Shown here: in pieces, positions 8,958 to 17,000 of the stretch
Numbering within the stretch: the stretch's first letter is position 1
Layout of the letters: every line of letters starts with the position of its first letter
NCBI GenBank assembly: GCA_025999115.1
Contig: BNWW01000019.1
Location: forward strand, 1 to 37,882
DNA length: 37,882 nucleotides
Reading direction: 5' to 3'
Source of the DNA: Bacteroidia bacterium
GTDB lineage: Bacteria > Bacteroidota > Bacteroidia > Bacteroidales > Azobacteroidaceae
The notes under the pieces: model-generated
What the model was told of the DNA's origin: nothing
What the model saw: only the letters and a program-made list of their open reading frames with translations
The model's database searches: none
Program-made: the position numbers and the translations under genes

Positions 8958-8988
8958 TTTGCAAATTCACAGAAAAAGTGTAATTTTG
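8958..8988 (+). promoter_or_regulatory. Promoter of the tRNA gene
   Basis: TTTG at 8958-8961, 19 nt spacer, TAATTTTG at 8981-8988: an ideal Bacteroidetes sigma-A promoter. The mature tRNA starts 22 nt after it. Confidence 0.85.
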
Positions 8989-9010
8989 CAGTCGCTTTTG
9001 AAAAATAGCG

Positions 9011-9084
9011 GGTCCTATAGCTCAGTTGGTCAGAGCACCTGACTCATAATCAGGGAGTCCTTGGTTCAAGCCCAAGTGGGACCA
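9011..9084 (+). tRNA. tRNA with CAU anticodon, probably tRNA-Ile2
   Basis: A 74-nt cloverleaf: acceptor GGTCCTA (9011-9017) pairs with TGGGACC (9077-9083), discriminator A9084; D stem GCTC/GAGC; anticodon stem CCTGA/TCAGG with loop CTCATAA and anticodon CAT at 9045-9047; T arm CTTGG-TTCAAGC-CCAAG. The 3' CCA is not encoded. CAU could mean Met or lysidine-modified Ile2. The acceptor has C4-G69 and C5-G68, the pairs used by TilS to pick tRNA-Ile2 in E. coli, and the body resembles E. coli Ile2, so Ile2 is preferred. Elongator Met remains possible. Confidence 0.9.
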
Positions 9085-9090
9085 CAAAAG

Positions 9091-9126
9091 AAAAAGAGGT
9101 TAGAATCTATTTCCAACCTCTTTTTT
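9091..9126 (+). terminator. Rho-independent terminator after tRNA
   Basis: A perfect 11-bp stem (AAAAAGAGGTT/AACCTCTTTTT) with a 13-nt loop, ending in six T. It closes the single-gene tRNA transcript and also lies just beyond the convergent amt stop. Confidence 0.85.
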
Positions 9127-9146
9127 ATTGGTGTTCGCAAAAACAA

Positions 9147-10475
9147 TTATTCCCCTTCGCTATAAGCAATTTCCCCATGCTGCGAAATATCCAAACCAAT
9201 GGATTCTTCTTTTTCCGAAACTCGCAATCCGATGGTTTTATCCACAATCTTGAATAAGATAAACGTCATGATGGCGGCAAATGCAGCAGCGGCAAGGTTT
9301 ACAATCACTTGCACCCACAATTGATGCCAATCGCCATACAACGCACCTTTCACGCCGTCGACTCCGGTAATAATCGGAGTGGCGAATACACCCGTCAAAA
9401 TAGCGCCGACAAAACCACCCACGCCATGTACGCCGAAAGCATCCAACGAATCGTCGTATTTGAGTTTGGGTTTCACGTAGGCTACAAATGTATAACAAAT
9501 ACAACTCGAAATCAAACCGATAAACAACGAACCCATCGCATCGACAGTTCCTGCAGCAGGCGTAATGGCCACCAATCCTGCAACAGCACCCGTACAAATA
9601 CCTACAACGGTCGGTTTTTTATTGATAATCCATTCCAAAGCCATCCAAGTGGCAGCAGCTACGGCAGTCGCTAAGGTGGTTACCAAAAAAGCGTTAGCAG
9701 CTAATCCGTCGGCAGCCAAACCGCTACCGGCGTTGAAACCGAACCAACCCAACCACAACAAGGCCGTTCCCAATACCACAAACGGGACATTGTGCGGAGT
9801 AATCGGACTCGAACCGTAACCTTGCCGGCGACCCAACAACAAAGCCATAACCAAAGCCGAAACCCCGGCATTGATATGTACCACCGTACCTCCGGCAAAG
9901 TCGATAGCGCCCATTTCTTGCATCCAACCGCCGCCCCAAACCCAGTGAGCCATCGGGTTGTAAACAAAAATCGACCACAAAACCGAGAACAAAAGAAAGC
10001 CCGAAAATTTGATGCGTTCGGCAAATGCGCCCACAATCAAAGCCGGCGTAATCACGGCGAATTTACATTGAAACAATACAAAAAGGAGTTCGGGAATATC
10101 CCCCGTCGTTAAGGTATCTATCTGGATTCCATATAAGAAGAACTTGTCGAAACCGCCGAAAATTCCACCGAACCAAGTATCCATCAAACTGGTTCCGAAA
10201 ACGGCCGTATAACCGTAAACAATCCATTCAATCGTGATAACTGCCGTTAATACAACGCATTGCATCATCACGCTCAATACATTTTTACGACGAACCAAAC
10301 CGCCGTAAAAAAAGGCCAAACCCGGAATGGTCATCAACATAACCAACATCGTGGCGGCCAAAATCCACGCAGTATTGCCCGAATTTAAAGCGGGGGCGGC
10401 CGCTTCTGCTTCCTGTGCCATGATCAAAGCAGGACACGAAAGCAACAATCCAACTAATGCTATTAATTTTTTCAT
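9147..10475 (-). CDS. amt: Ammonium transporter Amt (copy 1)
   Basis: Trimeric ammonium channel of the Amt/MEP/Rh family, 442 aa from the ATG at 10475. That start gives a cleavable signal peptide (MKKLIALVG...MAQ); a longer frame to 10595 would run into glnK. Eleven membrane helices are visible, with the pore histidines in GGTVVHINAGV (first) and DAFGVHGVGGFVGA (second), and the FNAGSGLAADG and AHWVWGGGW stretches. It lies 28 nt downstream of a PII gene on the same strand, the classical glnK-amt pair in which PII plugs the channel when nitrogen is plentiful. The stop is 20 nt from the tRNA terminator on the other strand. Confidence 0.95.
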   Translation of the reverse strand: MKKLIALVGLLLSCPALIMAQEAEAAAPALNSGNTAWILAATMLVMLMTIPGLAFFYGGLVRRKNVLSVMMQCVVLTAVITIEWIVYGYTAVFGTSLMDTWFGGIFGGFDKFFLYGIQIDTLTTGDIPELLFVLFQCKFAVITPALIVGAFAERIKFSGFLLFSVLWSIFVYNPMAHWVWGGGWMQEMGAIDFAGGTVVHINAGVSALVMALLLGRRQGYGSSPITPHNVPFVVLGTALLWLGWFGFNAGSGLAADGLAANAFLVTTLATAVAAATWMALEWIINKKPTVVGICTGAVAGLVAITPAAGTVDAMGSLFIGLISSCICYTFVAYVKPKLKYDDSLDAFGVHGVGGFVGAILTGVFATPIITGVDGVKGALYGDWHQLWVQVIVNLAAAAFAAIMTFILFKIVDKTIGLRVSEKEESIGLDISQHGEIAYSEGE

Positions 10476-10503
10476 TTTTTTTGATATACTTTCAATTCGT
10501 AAT

Positions 10504-10848
10504 TTATTTATTATACAATGAATCATCACCATGATCCCCTGTTCGAATACGAATCGATTGGGCAATGTCGGAAACGAAAATCCGCCCGTCACCACTTTCG
10601 CCTGTATAAGCCGCTTTTAAAATCGCATCGACCGATTTATCCACGTTTTGATCACGCACCACGAACGAGATATAAATCCGGTCGATCGTGTTCACATCGT
10701 AAGCAATGCCCCGGAAAATTAATCCCTGTTTAGCATCGCCTTGTCCCTTTACATCCCACCACGAGAGGAAATCAATATCCGCATCGTGTAATGCCTGCCG
10801 TACTTCCACAAATTTGGATTTGCGTACGATTGCTTCGATTTTCTTCAT
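10504..10848 (-). CDS. glnK: PII nitrogen regulatory protein (copy 1)
   Basis: 114 aa from the ATG at 10848 (MKKIEAIVRKSKF, the canonical PII opening; the frame extends 21 codons further but without homology). The T-loop runs VKGQGDAKQGLIFRGIAYDVN with the Tyr equivalent to E. coli GlnB Tyr51 present in RGIAY. The B-loop TGESGDGRIFV binds ATP/ADP and the C-terminal IRTGDHGD matches the C-loop. It should sense ATP/ADP and 2-oxoglutarate and block the neighbouring Amt. Whether the Tyr is uridylylated here cannot be told. It has its own promoter on the minus strand at 10917-10886. Confidence 0.95.
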   Translation of the reverse strand: MKKIEAIVRKSKFVEVRQALHDADIDFLSWWDVKGQGDAKQGLIFRGIAYDVNTIDRIYISFVVRDQNVDKSVDAILKAAYTGESGDGRIFVSDIAQSIRIRTGDHGDDSLYNK

Positions 10849-10885
10849 ACTCTTTAATTTAAATGTGTTTTTATCAAATCGGCGG

Positions 10886-10917
10886 CAAAAGTAGCAACAA
10901 TAAATTTTCAAAACAAA
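10886..10917 (-). promoter_or_regulatory. Promoter of glnK1-amt1
   Basis: Read on the minus strand: TTTG at 10917-10914, 20 nt spacer, TACTTTTG at 10893-10886. The glnK ATG follows about 37 nt downstream. The two glnK-amt pairs are thus separate transcription units. Confidence 0.75.
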
Positions 10918-11037
10918 TTTATTTCGTTAAATATGAAATTATATTTTAATTTTTAACTATAAAATGAAATCAAAACAAGTGATTTTAATGACAATAATTT
11001 ACATATTATATTTTTTAAATTTCTATTTGATAGATAT

Positions 11038-11073
11038 AAAAAACTTCCCAAGTCCTGAGAACTTGGGAAGTTT
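11038..11073 (-). terminator. Terminator of glnK2-amt2
   Basis: A perfect 13-bp stem (11041-11053 with 11061-11073, core CTTCCCAAG/CTTGGGAAG) and 7-nt loop, followed on the minus strand by a run of T (11043-11038). It lies 35 nt after the amt2 stop. Confidence 0.9.
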
Positions 11074-11107
11074 AACATTGATTTATTTCCGCTCCAATTC
11101 TATTTCA

Positions 11108-12535
11108 TTAGTTATAAGCCGCTTCTCCATGTTCGTAAATATCCAAACCTTCTTCTTCTATTCGTTTCGATACACGCAAACCGAAGATCAAATCCAAACC
11201 TTTGAAGATTACGAAACCGGCGCCAAACGCCCAAGCGCCAACGATTAAAGCGCCTATCAATTGAGCTGTGAATAAACCGGCGCCACCACCGTAGAACAAA
11301 CCGCCATCTATTGCAAACAAACCGGTCAAAAGTGTTCCTAAGAAACCGCAAACACCATGTACGGAAGATGCTCCAACAGGATCATCAATTCTTAAAACTC
11401 TATCAATAAATTCTACCGAGAAGATCATGACAACACCGGCAATCAGCCCTATAATGATAGCTCCTATGGGCGATACTGCATCACAACCGGCTGTGATAGC
11501 CACCAAACCGGCCAAGACGCCGTTGAGAGTTAAAGACAAAGATGGTTTTTTGTATTTGAACCAAGCGGTCAGCAAGGCGGCAATACCCCCACCGCAAGCA
11601 GCTAAGTTGGTTGTCAAGAATACATGAGAGATCGCAATTTTGCTTTCGCCCGATGCACCGAGTTGCGAGCCGGGGTTAAATCCAAACCAACCAAACCACA
11701 AGATAAATACACCCAAGGAAGCGATCGTAAGATTGTGTCCCGGAATGGCTTTCGACCTGCCGTCTTTTCCATATTTACCGATACGTGGTCCAAGAATCAT
11801 CGCACCCACCAAAGCAATCCAACCGCCAACGGAGTGAACCACCGTCGATCCGGCGAAATCGTGCAAACCATAACCGGTCAGGTTAGCCAACCAACCGTCT
11901 TCCGCCATCAAGAAACCGCCACCCCAAGTCCAATGTCCGGAAATAGGATAGACAATTCCACTAATTAAAACGGTGTAAAGCAAATACATAGAGAATTTTG
12001 TACGTTCTGCCATTGCACCCGAAACAATCGTTGCAGCTGTTGCAGCAAACACGGTTTGGAAAATAAGGAAACCTTCTACCGGCAGTCCGTTGTCGAAGAA
12101 CGACAAATCGAGAAAATGAGGTGTTCCCATGAAAGCGCCGGCGCCGAACATGATGCCAAAACCGGTAAAGAAGAACAGTAAAGATCCCGTTAGAAAGTCT
12201 ACAAAGTTCTTCATCAAGATATTTGCAGTATTTTTAGTACGGGTAAAACCGGCTTCTACCAATGCAAAACCTGGTTGCATAAAAAACACCAACATGGCGG
12301 CCAAAAGCATCCATACGGTGTCTAACGAAGCAGCCAAATCGGCTAATGTATCAAAGGCGGGAGCCACTTCTTCCACCGGGGCAGCTTCAACAATTTCTTC
12401 TACAGCGACCACGGTTTCAGTAGCAACCGCCGCTTCATCCTGAGCAAACATAGAGGGAACAAAACCCACCGTTGCCGCAGTTATCAATACAAAAATGACA
12501 AATTTTCCGTGTAATGTTTTAAAATATGATTTCAT
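11108..12535 (-). CDS. amt: Ammonium transporter Amt (copy 2)
   Basis: 475 aa, same family as copy 1 but clearly divergent. A signal peptide (to about MFAQ, residue 32) is followed by an unusual exported Ala/Glu/Val-rich stretch of about 30 residues before the first helix. The pore motifs are AGSTVVHSVGGW and GASSVHGVCGFLGT (twin His), with FGFNPGSQLG and GHWTWGGGF. The GFTRTKNTANILMKN motif resembles the larger Amt subgroup that keeps a first helix lost in others. It lies 25 nt after the second PII gene and ends before a strong terminator. Confidence 0.95.
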   Translation of the reverse strand: MKSYFKTLHGKFVIFVLITAATVGFVPSMFAQDEAAVATETVVAVEEIVEAAPVEEVAPAFDTLADLAASLDTVWMLLAAMLVFFMQPGFALVEAGFTRTKNTANILMKNFVDFLTGSLLFFFTGFGIMFGAGAFMGTPHFLDLSFFDNGLPVEGFLIFQTVFAATAATIVSGAMAERTKFSMYLLYTVLISGIVYPISGHWTWGGGFLMAEDGWLANLTGYGLHDFAGSTVVHSVGGWIALVGAMILGPRIGKYGKDGRSKAIPGHNLTIASLGVFILWFGWFGFNPGSQLGASGESKIAISHVFLTTNLAACGGGIAALLTAWFKYKKPSLSLTLNGVLAGLVAITAGCDAVSPIGAIIIGLIAGVVMIFSVEFIDRVLRIDDPVGASSVHGVCGFLGTLLTGLFAIDGGLFYGGGAGLFTAQLIGALIVGAWAFGAGFVIFKGLDLIFGLRVSKRIEEEGLDIYEHGEAAYN

Positions 12536-12560
12536 AATGAATTTCTTTTTTAAAGATTAG

Positions 12561-12911
12561 TTACTTTTTTTCGTTAAACAATGTGGCGTCTCCCCGTTTA
12601 CCGGTGCGGATACTGATGGCATCTTCGGCCGGATAAATAAAGATGCGACCATCGCCGACTTCTCCCGTGCGGGCGGCGGCGGAAATCGCTTCCACTGTTT
12701 TTTCTACGTTGATGTCGCGTACCACGATACTCAGCTGGATACGTTCGATAAAACTCGTGTCATACACAATACCGCGATAGATACGTGCTTCCCGGTCGGT
12801 CCCTACGCCGCGAATGTCGGTGTAAGAAAACCATTCGATGTCGGCTGCTTGTAAGGCCTCTTTTACTTCATCGAATTTCAATTTGCGAATAATTGCTTCA
12901 ATCTTTTTCAT
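12561..12911 (-). CDS. glnK: PII nitrogen regulatory protein (copy 2)
   Basis: 116 aa. Starts MKKIEAIIRKLKF, T-loop IRGVGTDREARIYRGIVYDTS with the modifiable Tyr retained (RGIVY), B-loop TGEVGDGRIFIYP, C-loop IRTGKRGD. It is the dedicated partner of amt copy 2. Similarity to copy 1 runs along the whole protein, so the pair arose by an old duplication or separate inheritance. The T-loop differs in charge from copy 1, consistent with separate channel specificity (inference). Confidence 0.95.
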   Translation of the reverse strand: MKKIEAIIRKLKFDEVKEALQAADIEWFSYTDIRGVGTDREARIYRGIVYDTSFIERIQLSIVVRDINVEKTVEAISAAARTGEVGDGRIFIYPAEDAISIRTGKRGDATLFNEKK

Positions 12912-13384
12912 ACTTGAAATAATTAAAAATGAATAATACCTATTAAATATATAAAAACTATAAATGTCATATAATTTAAATAATTAACATCAAAATATCA
13001 TTAAAATATAAAATATAGAATCATTTTGAATTAATTACGGCACAAAAATATATCATATTGTTTAAATAAAAAAATCTTAAAAGACTTTTTTTAACCCAAA
13101 TTAACGAAAAAGCGCTTATCTGACTGTCATTCAGTGAAATAAAATTTCAATAAAAAATACATTATGAAATATTAAATTGCTTTTTAACATTAAAAATATG
13201 ATAAAATAAATATTTTTTAAACAAAATGATGTAAAAATTTGTATAATTAAAATAAAATGCTTTCCTTTGCAGCGTGAAACAAAAAGAGCATTAGTAAGAG
13301 CAAAAAGATTGTAGGTTATTATTTAAGAAGATTTTTTAGAGTTTTAGTTTTATTAATAGGTTTAATTATTTAAAAGGTAAAAAG
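12912..13384. promoter_or_regulatory. Divergent control region between glnK2 and the porin
   Basis: 473 nt, very AT-rich, without a credible gene. On the minus strand a -7 box TATTTTTG (13050-13043) could serve glnK2, but no TTTG partner is seen. The plus strand has the porin promoter at 13238-13269. The symmetric AGCGCT at about 13112 is the only G+C-rich palindrome and could be an operator for a shared nitrogen regulator (speculative). Confidence 0.5.
13238..13269 (+). promoter_or_regulatory. Promoter of the TorF-like porin
   Basis: TTTG at 13238-13241, 20 nt spacer, TTCCTTTG at 13262-13269, one base from TAnnTTTG. The ATG is at 13385, which gives an unusually long, A-rich leader of about 110 nt. 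Confidence 0.6.
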
Positions 13385-14089
13385 ATGAAAAAAATTGTTT
13401 TGGCAATTGCCGTGTTAATGAGTGTAGCAGGCGTGAAAGCGCAAGAGTTTTCGGTGGGTGCGGATGTGGTTAGTTCGTATTTGTGGCGTGGTCAGTATTT
13501 GGGAGGTACGGCGATTCAGCCGGGTTTAAGTTTTTCAGCAGCCGGATTTTCTATCGGAGCTTGGAGCAGTGTTGATTTGATTAATATTTCCAATGTGAAA
13601 GAGTTTGACTTGTCGATTGGGTATGAAATAGCAGGTATTTCGGTGGGTATTACAGATTACTATATTGCAACTCAAGGAGATGCAGGTTATTTTAATTACG
13701 ATGGGGAAGCAGGTTCGGCACATACATTGGAAGCAACTATCGGTTATACGTTACCAATCGAATCATTGCCGCTTTCATTATCATGGAGTACCAATTTTTA
13801 CGGCAGCGACGGTCTTAATAATGATGGAAAAACCGCATATTCTTCCTATTTTGAAGTAGCTTATCCTTTCTCCGTAAAAGATATATCTTTAAATGCAGCA
13901 GTAGGCATCACGCCTTGGGCGACCAGTTTTTACGGTAATTCTACCGAATCAGGCTTCAACGTTATCAACCTCGCATTGACGGCCTCAAAAGAAATCAAAA
14001 TCGCCGATTTCACGATCCCCGCATTTGCACAAATTGTTGTGAATCCACGTACCGAAGATGCGTTTTTAGTGTTTGGTGTTTCGTTCTGA
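13385..14089 (+). CDS. TorF-like putative porin (gcw_chp family)
   Basis: 234 aa with a signal peptide ending VKAQ (residue ~20). The mature start EFSVGADVVSSYLWRGQYLG ... AIQPGLSF resembles the TIGR02001/TorF putative porin pattern (SxDYxFRGxxxs...aiQgGld). Alternating strands continue to the terminal VFGVSF, which ends in Phe as expected for an outer-membrane barrel. It is divergent from glnK2-amt2. In some Bacteroides genomes, as I recall, a similar protein lies beside the amt-glnK genes, which suggests it serves uptake under nitrogen limitation. Its substrate is unknown. Confidence 0.7.
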   Translation: MKKIVLAIAVLMSVAGVKAQEFSVGADVVSSYLWRGQYLGGTAIQPGLSFSAAGFSIGAWSSVDLINISNVKEFDLSIGYEIAGISVGITDYYIATQGDAGYFNYDGEAGSAHTLEATIGYTLPIESLPLSLSWSTNFYGSDGLNNDGKTAYSSYFEVAYPFSVKDISLNAAVGITPWATSFYGNSTESGFNVINLALTASKEIKIADFTIPAFAQIVVNPRTEDAFLVFGVSF

Positions 14090-14130
14090 AAAAGCATATA
14101 ATGTTAGGTATTAGTTTAGATTAGTAGTGG

Positions 14131-14158
14131 AGGGGTGGCTTTGTGTCATCCCTTTTTT
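14131..14158 (+). terminator. Terminator of the porin gene
   Basis: A 7-bp stem (AGGGGTG/CATCCCT, one G-T pair) with a 9-nt loop, followed by TTTTTT, 41 nt after the porin stop. Confidence 0.75.
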
Positions 14159-14369
14159 AGTTGCATAACTTACGATTTTAATTCATTATAAATATTTTGT
14201 AACGCATTATAGATTTGCTCATACTTCAGCGATTTATGTGTTTCAAGTATTTATCGCAAATTCATTGTCATAAATTCGTTGTGCCGCCTCCAAACAACGG
14301 CTGTTTCCATTTTCAATCAAATCAGCATAAATTACAGGGCAAACCGGATGAAAAATCAAAAAAAATAAT

Positions 14370-14377
14370 TATCTTTG
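14370..14377 (+). promoter_or_regulatory. -7 element of rplS promoter
   Basis: TATCTTTG (TAnnTTTG). Transcription would start near 14384, leaving a leader of about 80 nt before rplS. Confidence 0.6.
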
Positions 14378-14387
14378 CGCCCGCTTT

Positions 14388-14430
14388 ACGCAACCGCTGG
14401 CAGGAAAAGAGTGGCCTGTGGATGTTGCGT
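14388..14430 (+). promoter_or_regulatory. Structured rplS leader, candidate L19 autoregulatory RNA
   Basis: Inside the rplS 5' leader a perfect 7-bp stem ACGCAAC (14388-14394)/GTTGCGT (14424-14430) encloses a second stem CAGG (14401-14404)/CCTG (14415-14418) with an A-rich loop. Nested helices directly before a lone ribosomal-protein gene are typical of feedback leaders. No T-run follows, so control would act on translation. I cannot match it to a named Rfam family. The remaining 14161-14369 shows no gene. Confidence 0.4.
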
Positions 14431-14464
14431 TTGGTTATTATAAATTGATAAAGTATTATTAATC

Positions 14465-14830
14465 ATGGATTTAATTAAAGTGGCCGAACAAGCGTTCGCC
14501 AATCCAAAAGAGCAAGAATTTCCGAAATTCAAGAGTGGAGACACCGTAACGGTGGCTTACCGCATCAAAGAAGGAAACAAAGAACGTATCCAGCAGTATC
14601 GCGGCGTGGTCATTAAAATTGCCGGTCATGGCGATTCCAAACGGTTCACGGTTCGCAAAATGTCGGAAAATGTAGGCGTAGAACGTATTTTCCCGTTGAA
14701 CTCGCCGTTTATCGACAGTATCGTATTGAACAAAGTGGGTAAAGTTCGCCGTGCAAAATTGTATTATTTACGTGCGCTTACCGGTAAAAAAGCCCGTATC
14801 AAAGAAAAACGAGTGGCATCGCTTGGATAA
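14465..14830 (+). CDS. rplS: 50S ribosomal protein L19
   Basis: 121 aa, normal length. L19 lies at the subunit interface of the 50S particle. Recognised by [26 protein letters not shown], the [21 protein letters not shown] core and the basic end [11 protein letters not shown]. Single-gene unit with its own promoter, a structured leader and a strong bidirectional terminator. In many bacteria rplS follows trmD; that linkage is absent here. Confidence 0.97.
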   Translation: MDLIKVAEQAFANPKEQEFPKFKSGDTVTVAYRIKEGNKERIQQYRGVVIKIAGHGDSKRFTVRKMSENVGVERIFPLNSPFIDSIVLNKVGKVRRAKLYYLRALTGKKARIKEKRVASLG

Positions 14831-14843
14831 CGATACACACACA

Positions 14844-14882
14844 AAAATAGGCGTAAATTTCGGTTTGCGCCTATTTTGTTTT
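14844..14882. terminator. Bidirectional terminator between rplS and acetyltransferase
   Basis: A perfect 10-bp stem AAAATAGGCG/CGCCTATTTT (14844-14853 with 14868-14877), 14-nt loop and U-tracts on both strands. The TAG stop of the minus-strand acetyltransferase (14873-14871) lies within the stem, so that gene ends inside its own terminator. Confidence 0.85.
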
Positions 14883-15368
14883 ATTCCCTTCCCTATCCAC
14901 TAAACCGATTTGCTTCGCCGGATTTCCCACAACCAAAGCATAAGGCGGCACATCTTTCGTAACCACGCTACCCGCACCAATCATCGCATATTCGCCAATC
15001 GTAATGCCGCAAAGAATAGTAGCATTAGCGCCGATGCTTGCACCTTTTTTTATCAAGGTTGGTTTAAACTCTTTTTTCCGCTCGATAAAGGCGCGCGGAT
15101 TGACGACATTGGTAAACACGCAACTGGGGCCGAGAAAAACATCATCCTCGCAAATCACTCCGGCATAAATAGATACGTTGTTTTGCACTTTCACGCCATT
15201 CCCTAATTGAGCGCCCGAAGCCACAAACACATTTTGTCCGAGGATGCAATTTTCACCGATTTCGGCTTCGGGCATGATATGGGAGAAGTGCCAGATTTTT
15301 GTGCCGGTGGCGATTTTTGCGCCTGTGTCAATAATGGCGGTAGGATGAATTTGGACTGTTTTATTCAT
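14871..15368 (-). CDS. WbpD/WlbB-type left-handed beta-helix N-acetyltransferase
   Basis: 165 aa from the ATG at 15368 ([19 protein letters not shown]); the open frame extends upstream but without family similarity. Hexapeptide repeats form a left-handed beta-helix. The stretches [60 protein letters not shown] and the tail [13 protein letters not shown] match the enzymes that acetylate the 3-amino group of UDP-2-acetamido-3-amino-glucuronate (WbpD/WlbB) and related FdtC-like proteins. Acetyl-CoA donor, cytoplasm. It is the last gene of a five-gene run whose second gene is the matching aminotransferase, so both likely act on one UDP-sugar. The matching oxidising enzymes are not in this window. 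Confidence 0.82.
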   Translation of the reverse strand: MNKTVQIHPTAIIDTGAKIATGTKIWHFSHIMPEAEIGENCILGQNVFVASGAQLGNGVKVQNNVSIYAGVICEDDVFLGPSCVFTNVVNPRAFIERKKEFKPTLIKKGASIGANATILCGITIGEYAMIGAGSVVTKDVPPYALVVGNPAKQIGLVDREGNKTK

Positions 15369-15373
15369 AAATA

Positions 15374-16246
15374 TTAATGATTGAAACGCAATCCGACAGC
15401 AATATCCAAACGACCTAAACCTTCGTATGATCCACGCTCTAACTGTATTGTTTCGGTGTAAGTCCCATCCGAACGTTTCACGGAAGAAAGTACACCGGTT
15501 GTGCCGGATAATTGAATACCGATCGCCCAATTTTTAGCAATTCCAATATCGTAACCGATTCCGTAATATGCTCCAAGCGTTCCGCCCGTTAAATGATGAG
15601 CAATGAGTGACCTTTTATCGTAATAACCTACATAGCCGAGGCCGATATTTAATAAAAAACAATTTGTCTTATCCGCATTGAAAAAACGAGTGCTGAACAA
15701 AGGCCCGATATAGCTGATCCTGATATTTTCGTGCAACATCCCATTTTCCGTATAACCGTCAGGATAAGTCAGATAACCGGGTGCAGAGGCGCTCGACAAA
15801 TGTTCGTTATACCGGAATCCAATTCCCATATATTCCGAAAAATAGTAAGTTAATTCGGCGCCAACGCTCCAACCCGATTTCAAATCCTGCATAAGACTTT
15901 TCTCTTCGGAAGTTAATTGTTCGGCTAATGGCGCAGTCCGGTAACTCCAACCTGCATCAATCGCCACTCTCAATTTCGAATAATCATCGCCTTGCGGTTT
16001 ATGAGAGGCCGGCAATTCGGATTCGGAGTAATATTTATATTTGTAATCAACTACCCGGTTCTTCGGAAAAAGCGTATTTCGCACTTCTTTTTTATGTTTG
16101 AATGTAAAATAAATGAAATCTCCTTTGATTTTGGTAATTTTACAATTCAACGAATCGCCGTCGGTAGTAACCACCAAATCTTGTGCGCAAAGAGGCAATG
16201 TAAAAACCGCCAAACTACAAACAATAAACCAATTTTTAATATTCAT
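15374..16246 (-). CDS. Outer-membrane beta-barrel protein of unknown function
   Basis: 290 aa. Signal peptide to about LCAQ (residue 22). An N-terminal soluble region ([21 protein letters not shown], then a [12 protein letters not shown] segment) resembles the short domain found before many Bacteroidetes barrels. From about residue 90 there are barrel strands ([81 protein letters not shown]). No plug or enzyme motif is visible. The end is 5 nt from the acetyltransferase start and the start is 15 nt from the lipoprotein stop, so it is firmly in the operon. Confidence 0.65.
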   Translation of the reverse strand: MNIKNWFIVCSLAVFTLPLCAQDLVVTTDGDSLNCKITKIKGDFIYFTFKHKKEVRNTLFPKNRVVDYKYKYYSESELPASHKPQGDDYSKLRVAIDAGWSYRTAPLAEQLTSEEKSLMQDLKSGWSVGAELTYYFSEYMGIGFRYNEHLSSASAPGYLTYPDGYTENGMLHENIRISYIGPLFSTRFFNADKTNCFLLNIGLGYVGYYDKRSLIAHHLTGGTLGAYYGIGYDIGIAKNWAIGIQLSGTTGVLSSVKRSDGTYTETIQLERGSYEGLGRLDIAVGLRFNH

Positions 16247-16261
16247 GACTTTTCGATTTTA

Positions 16262-16984
16262 TTATTTTTTCTTTTTTTTTGATATGGAGTTATATTCGGC
16301 TTTGCCTGTCCGATTATCTACAATCTCCAATTTGGGCCGCCCCATAAAAAAGCCCGTTTCGACACTGCAACGAATATAATATTCTTTACCGAATTGAATG
16401 TCGATCGGAATTTCCGATTTAGCTTCGGTGCGCGCCCACAATGTATTCAGTCCGTCTTGATAAATAAGGATGGTTTCCTTCCATTTATTACGTGCGCGAC
16501 AAATCACATTATCGCCCAAATGTACATCATACGAAACCGCCATACCCAGCCCACTTTGACGATAAACGTGCAGCAAAGCATAATCGGCTCCTATTAATGC
16601 GCTATCGGTTTCAACTGTAAAAGCGACATCACTCCAATTTTCCACTCGTAAAATGTCGGCCGCAATTTGATGACACGAACTTCCAAACACATTGGGAGGA
16701 GTATGTTTAGTTATTTTAAGTGCATTCCCACCTATTTTTCGAGCTTCAAGTTTTGCTTTATCAATGACAACATTCCAATCGCAATTGGTTGAAAATCCCG
16801 TATCTCCGATTTTTACCACGCCCAATTGTTCGGCATTTGCAGGTGCAGGTTCTTCCACGCCAAATACATGAACTTCTTCCAGATAATCCAAAGCGGCATA
16901 ATTTTTATTGACAATGGTTGAAATTCTTGGGGAACAAGCGATGAAAACCAGCAAGATTCCCAGATAAAAAAATGATTTATTCAT
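16262..16984 (-). CDS. Lipoprotein with DUF2846-like C-terminal domain
   Basis: 240 aa from the ATG at 16984 (MNKSFFYLGILLVFIACSP, lipobox IAC), preferred over a longer frame without signal. The middle part (GVVKIGDTGFSTNCDWNVVIDKAKLEARKIGGNALKI) resembles small YbjQ/DUF4156-like envelope domains in which metal-binding or disulphide cysteines occur. The C-terminal third (LHVYRQSG ... VHLGDNVICRARNKWKETI ... FGKEYYIRCSVETGF) has the DUF2846 pattern. It ends in poly-Lys. No catalytic motif is evident. Transcribed between the sugar aminotransferase and the barrel gene with gaps of 16 and 15 nt. Confidence 0.6.
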   Translation of the reverse strand: MNKSFFYLGILLVFIACSPRISTIVNKNYAALDYLEEVHVFGVEEPAPANAEQLGVVKIGDTGFSTNCDWNVVIDKAKLEARKIGGNALKITKHTPPNVFGSSCHQIAADILRVENWSDVAFTVETDSALIGADYALLHVYRQSGLGMAVSYDVHLGDNVICRARNKWKETILIYQDGLNTLWARTEAKSEIPIDIQFGKEYYIRCSVETGFFMGRPKLEIVDNRTGKAEYNSISKKKKK

Positions 16985-17000
16985 ATATATAGTATTTAGA

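Noticed and set aside
9238..9819. Long antisense frames over amt and other genes
   Set aside because: Low-complexity shadows of the real genes, with Arg/Cys- or Asn/Thr-rich composition and no domains.
10476..10595. Longer start for amt copy 1
   Set aside because: It would run into the upstream glnK and destroy the signal peptide at MKKLIALVG; the ATG at 10475 fits the family.
14215..14448. 77-codon frame in the rplS leader region
   Set aside because: It spans the rplS -7 box and the leader hairpin, has no recognisable domain and odd composition; taken as chance.
15369..15530. 54-residue N-terminal extension of the acetyltransferase
   Set aside because: It overlaps the barrel gene in another frame and has no hexapeptide repeats; MNKTVQIHP is the expected start.
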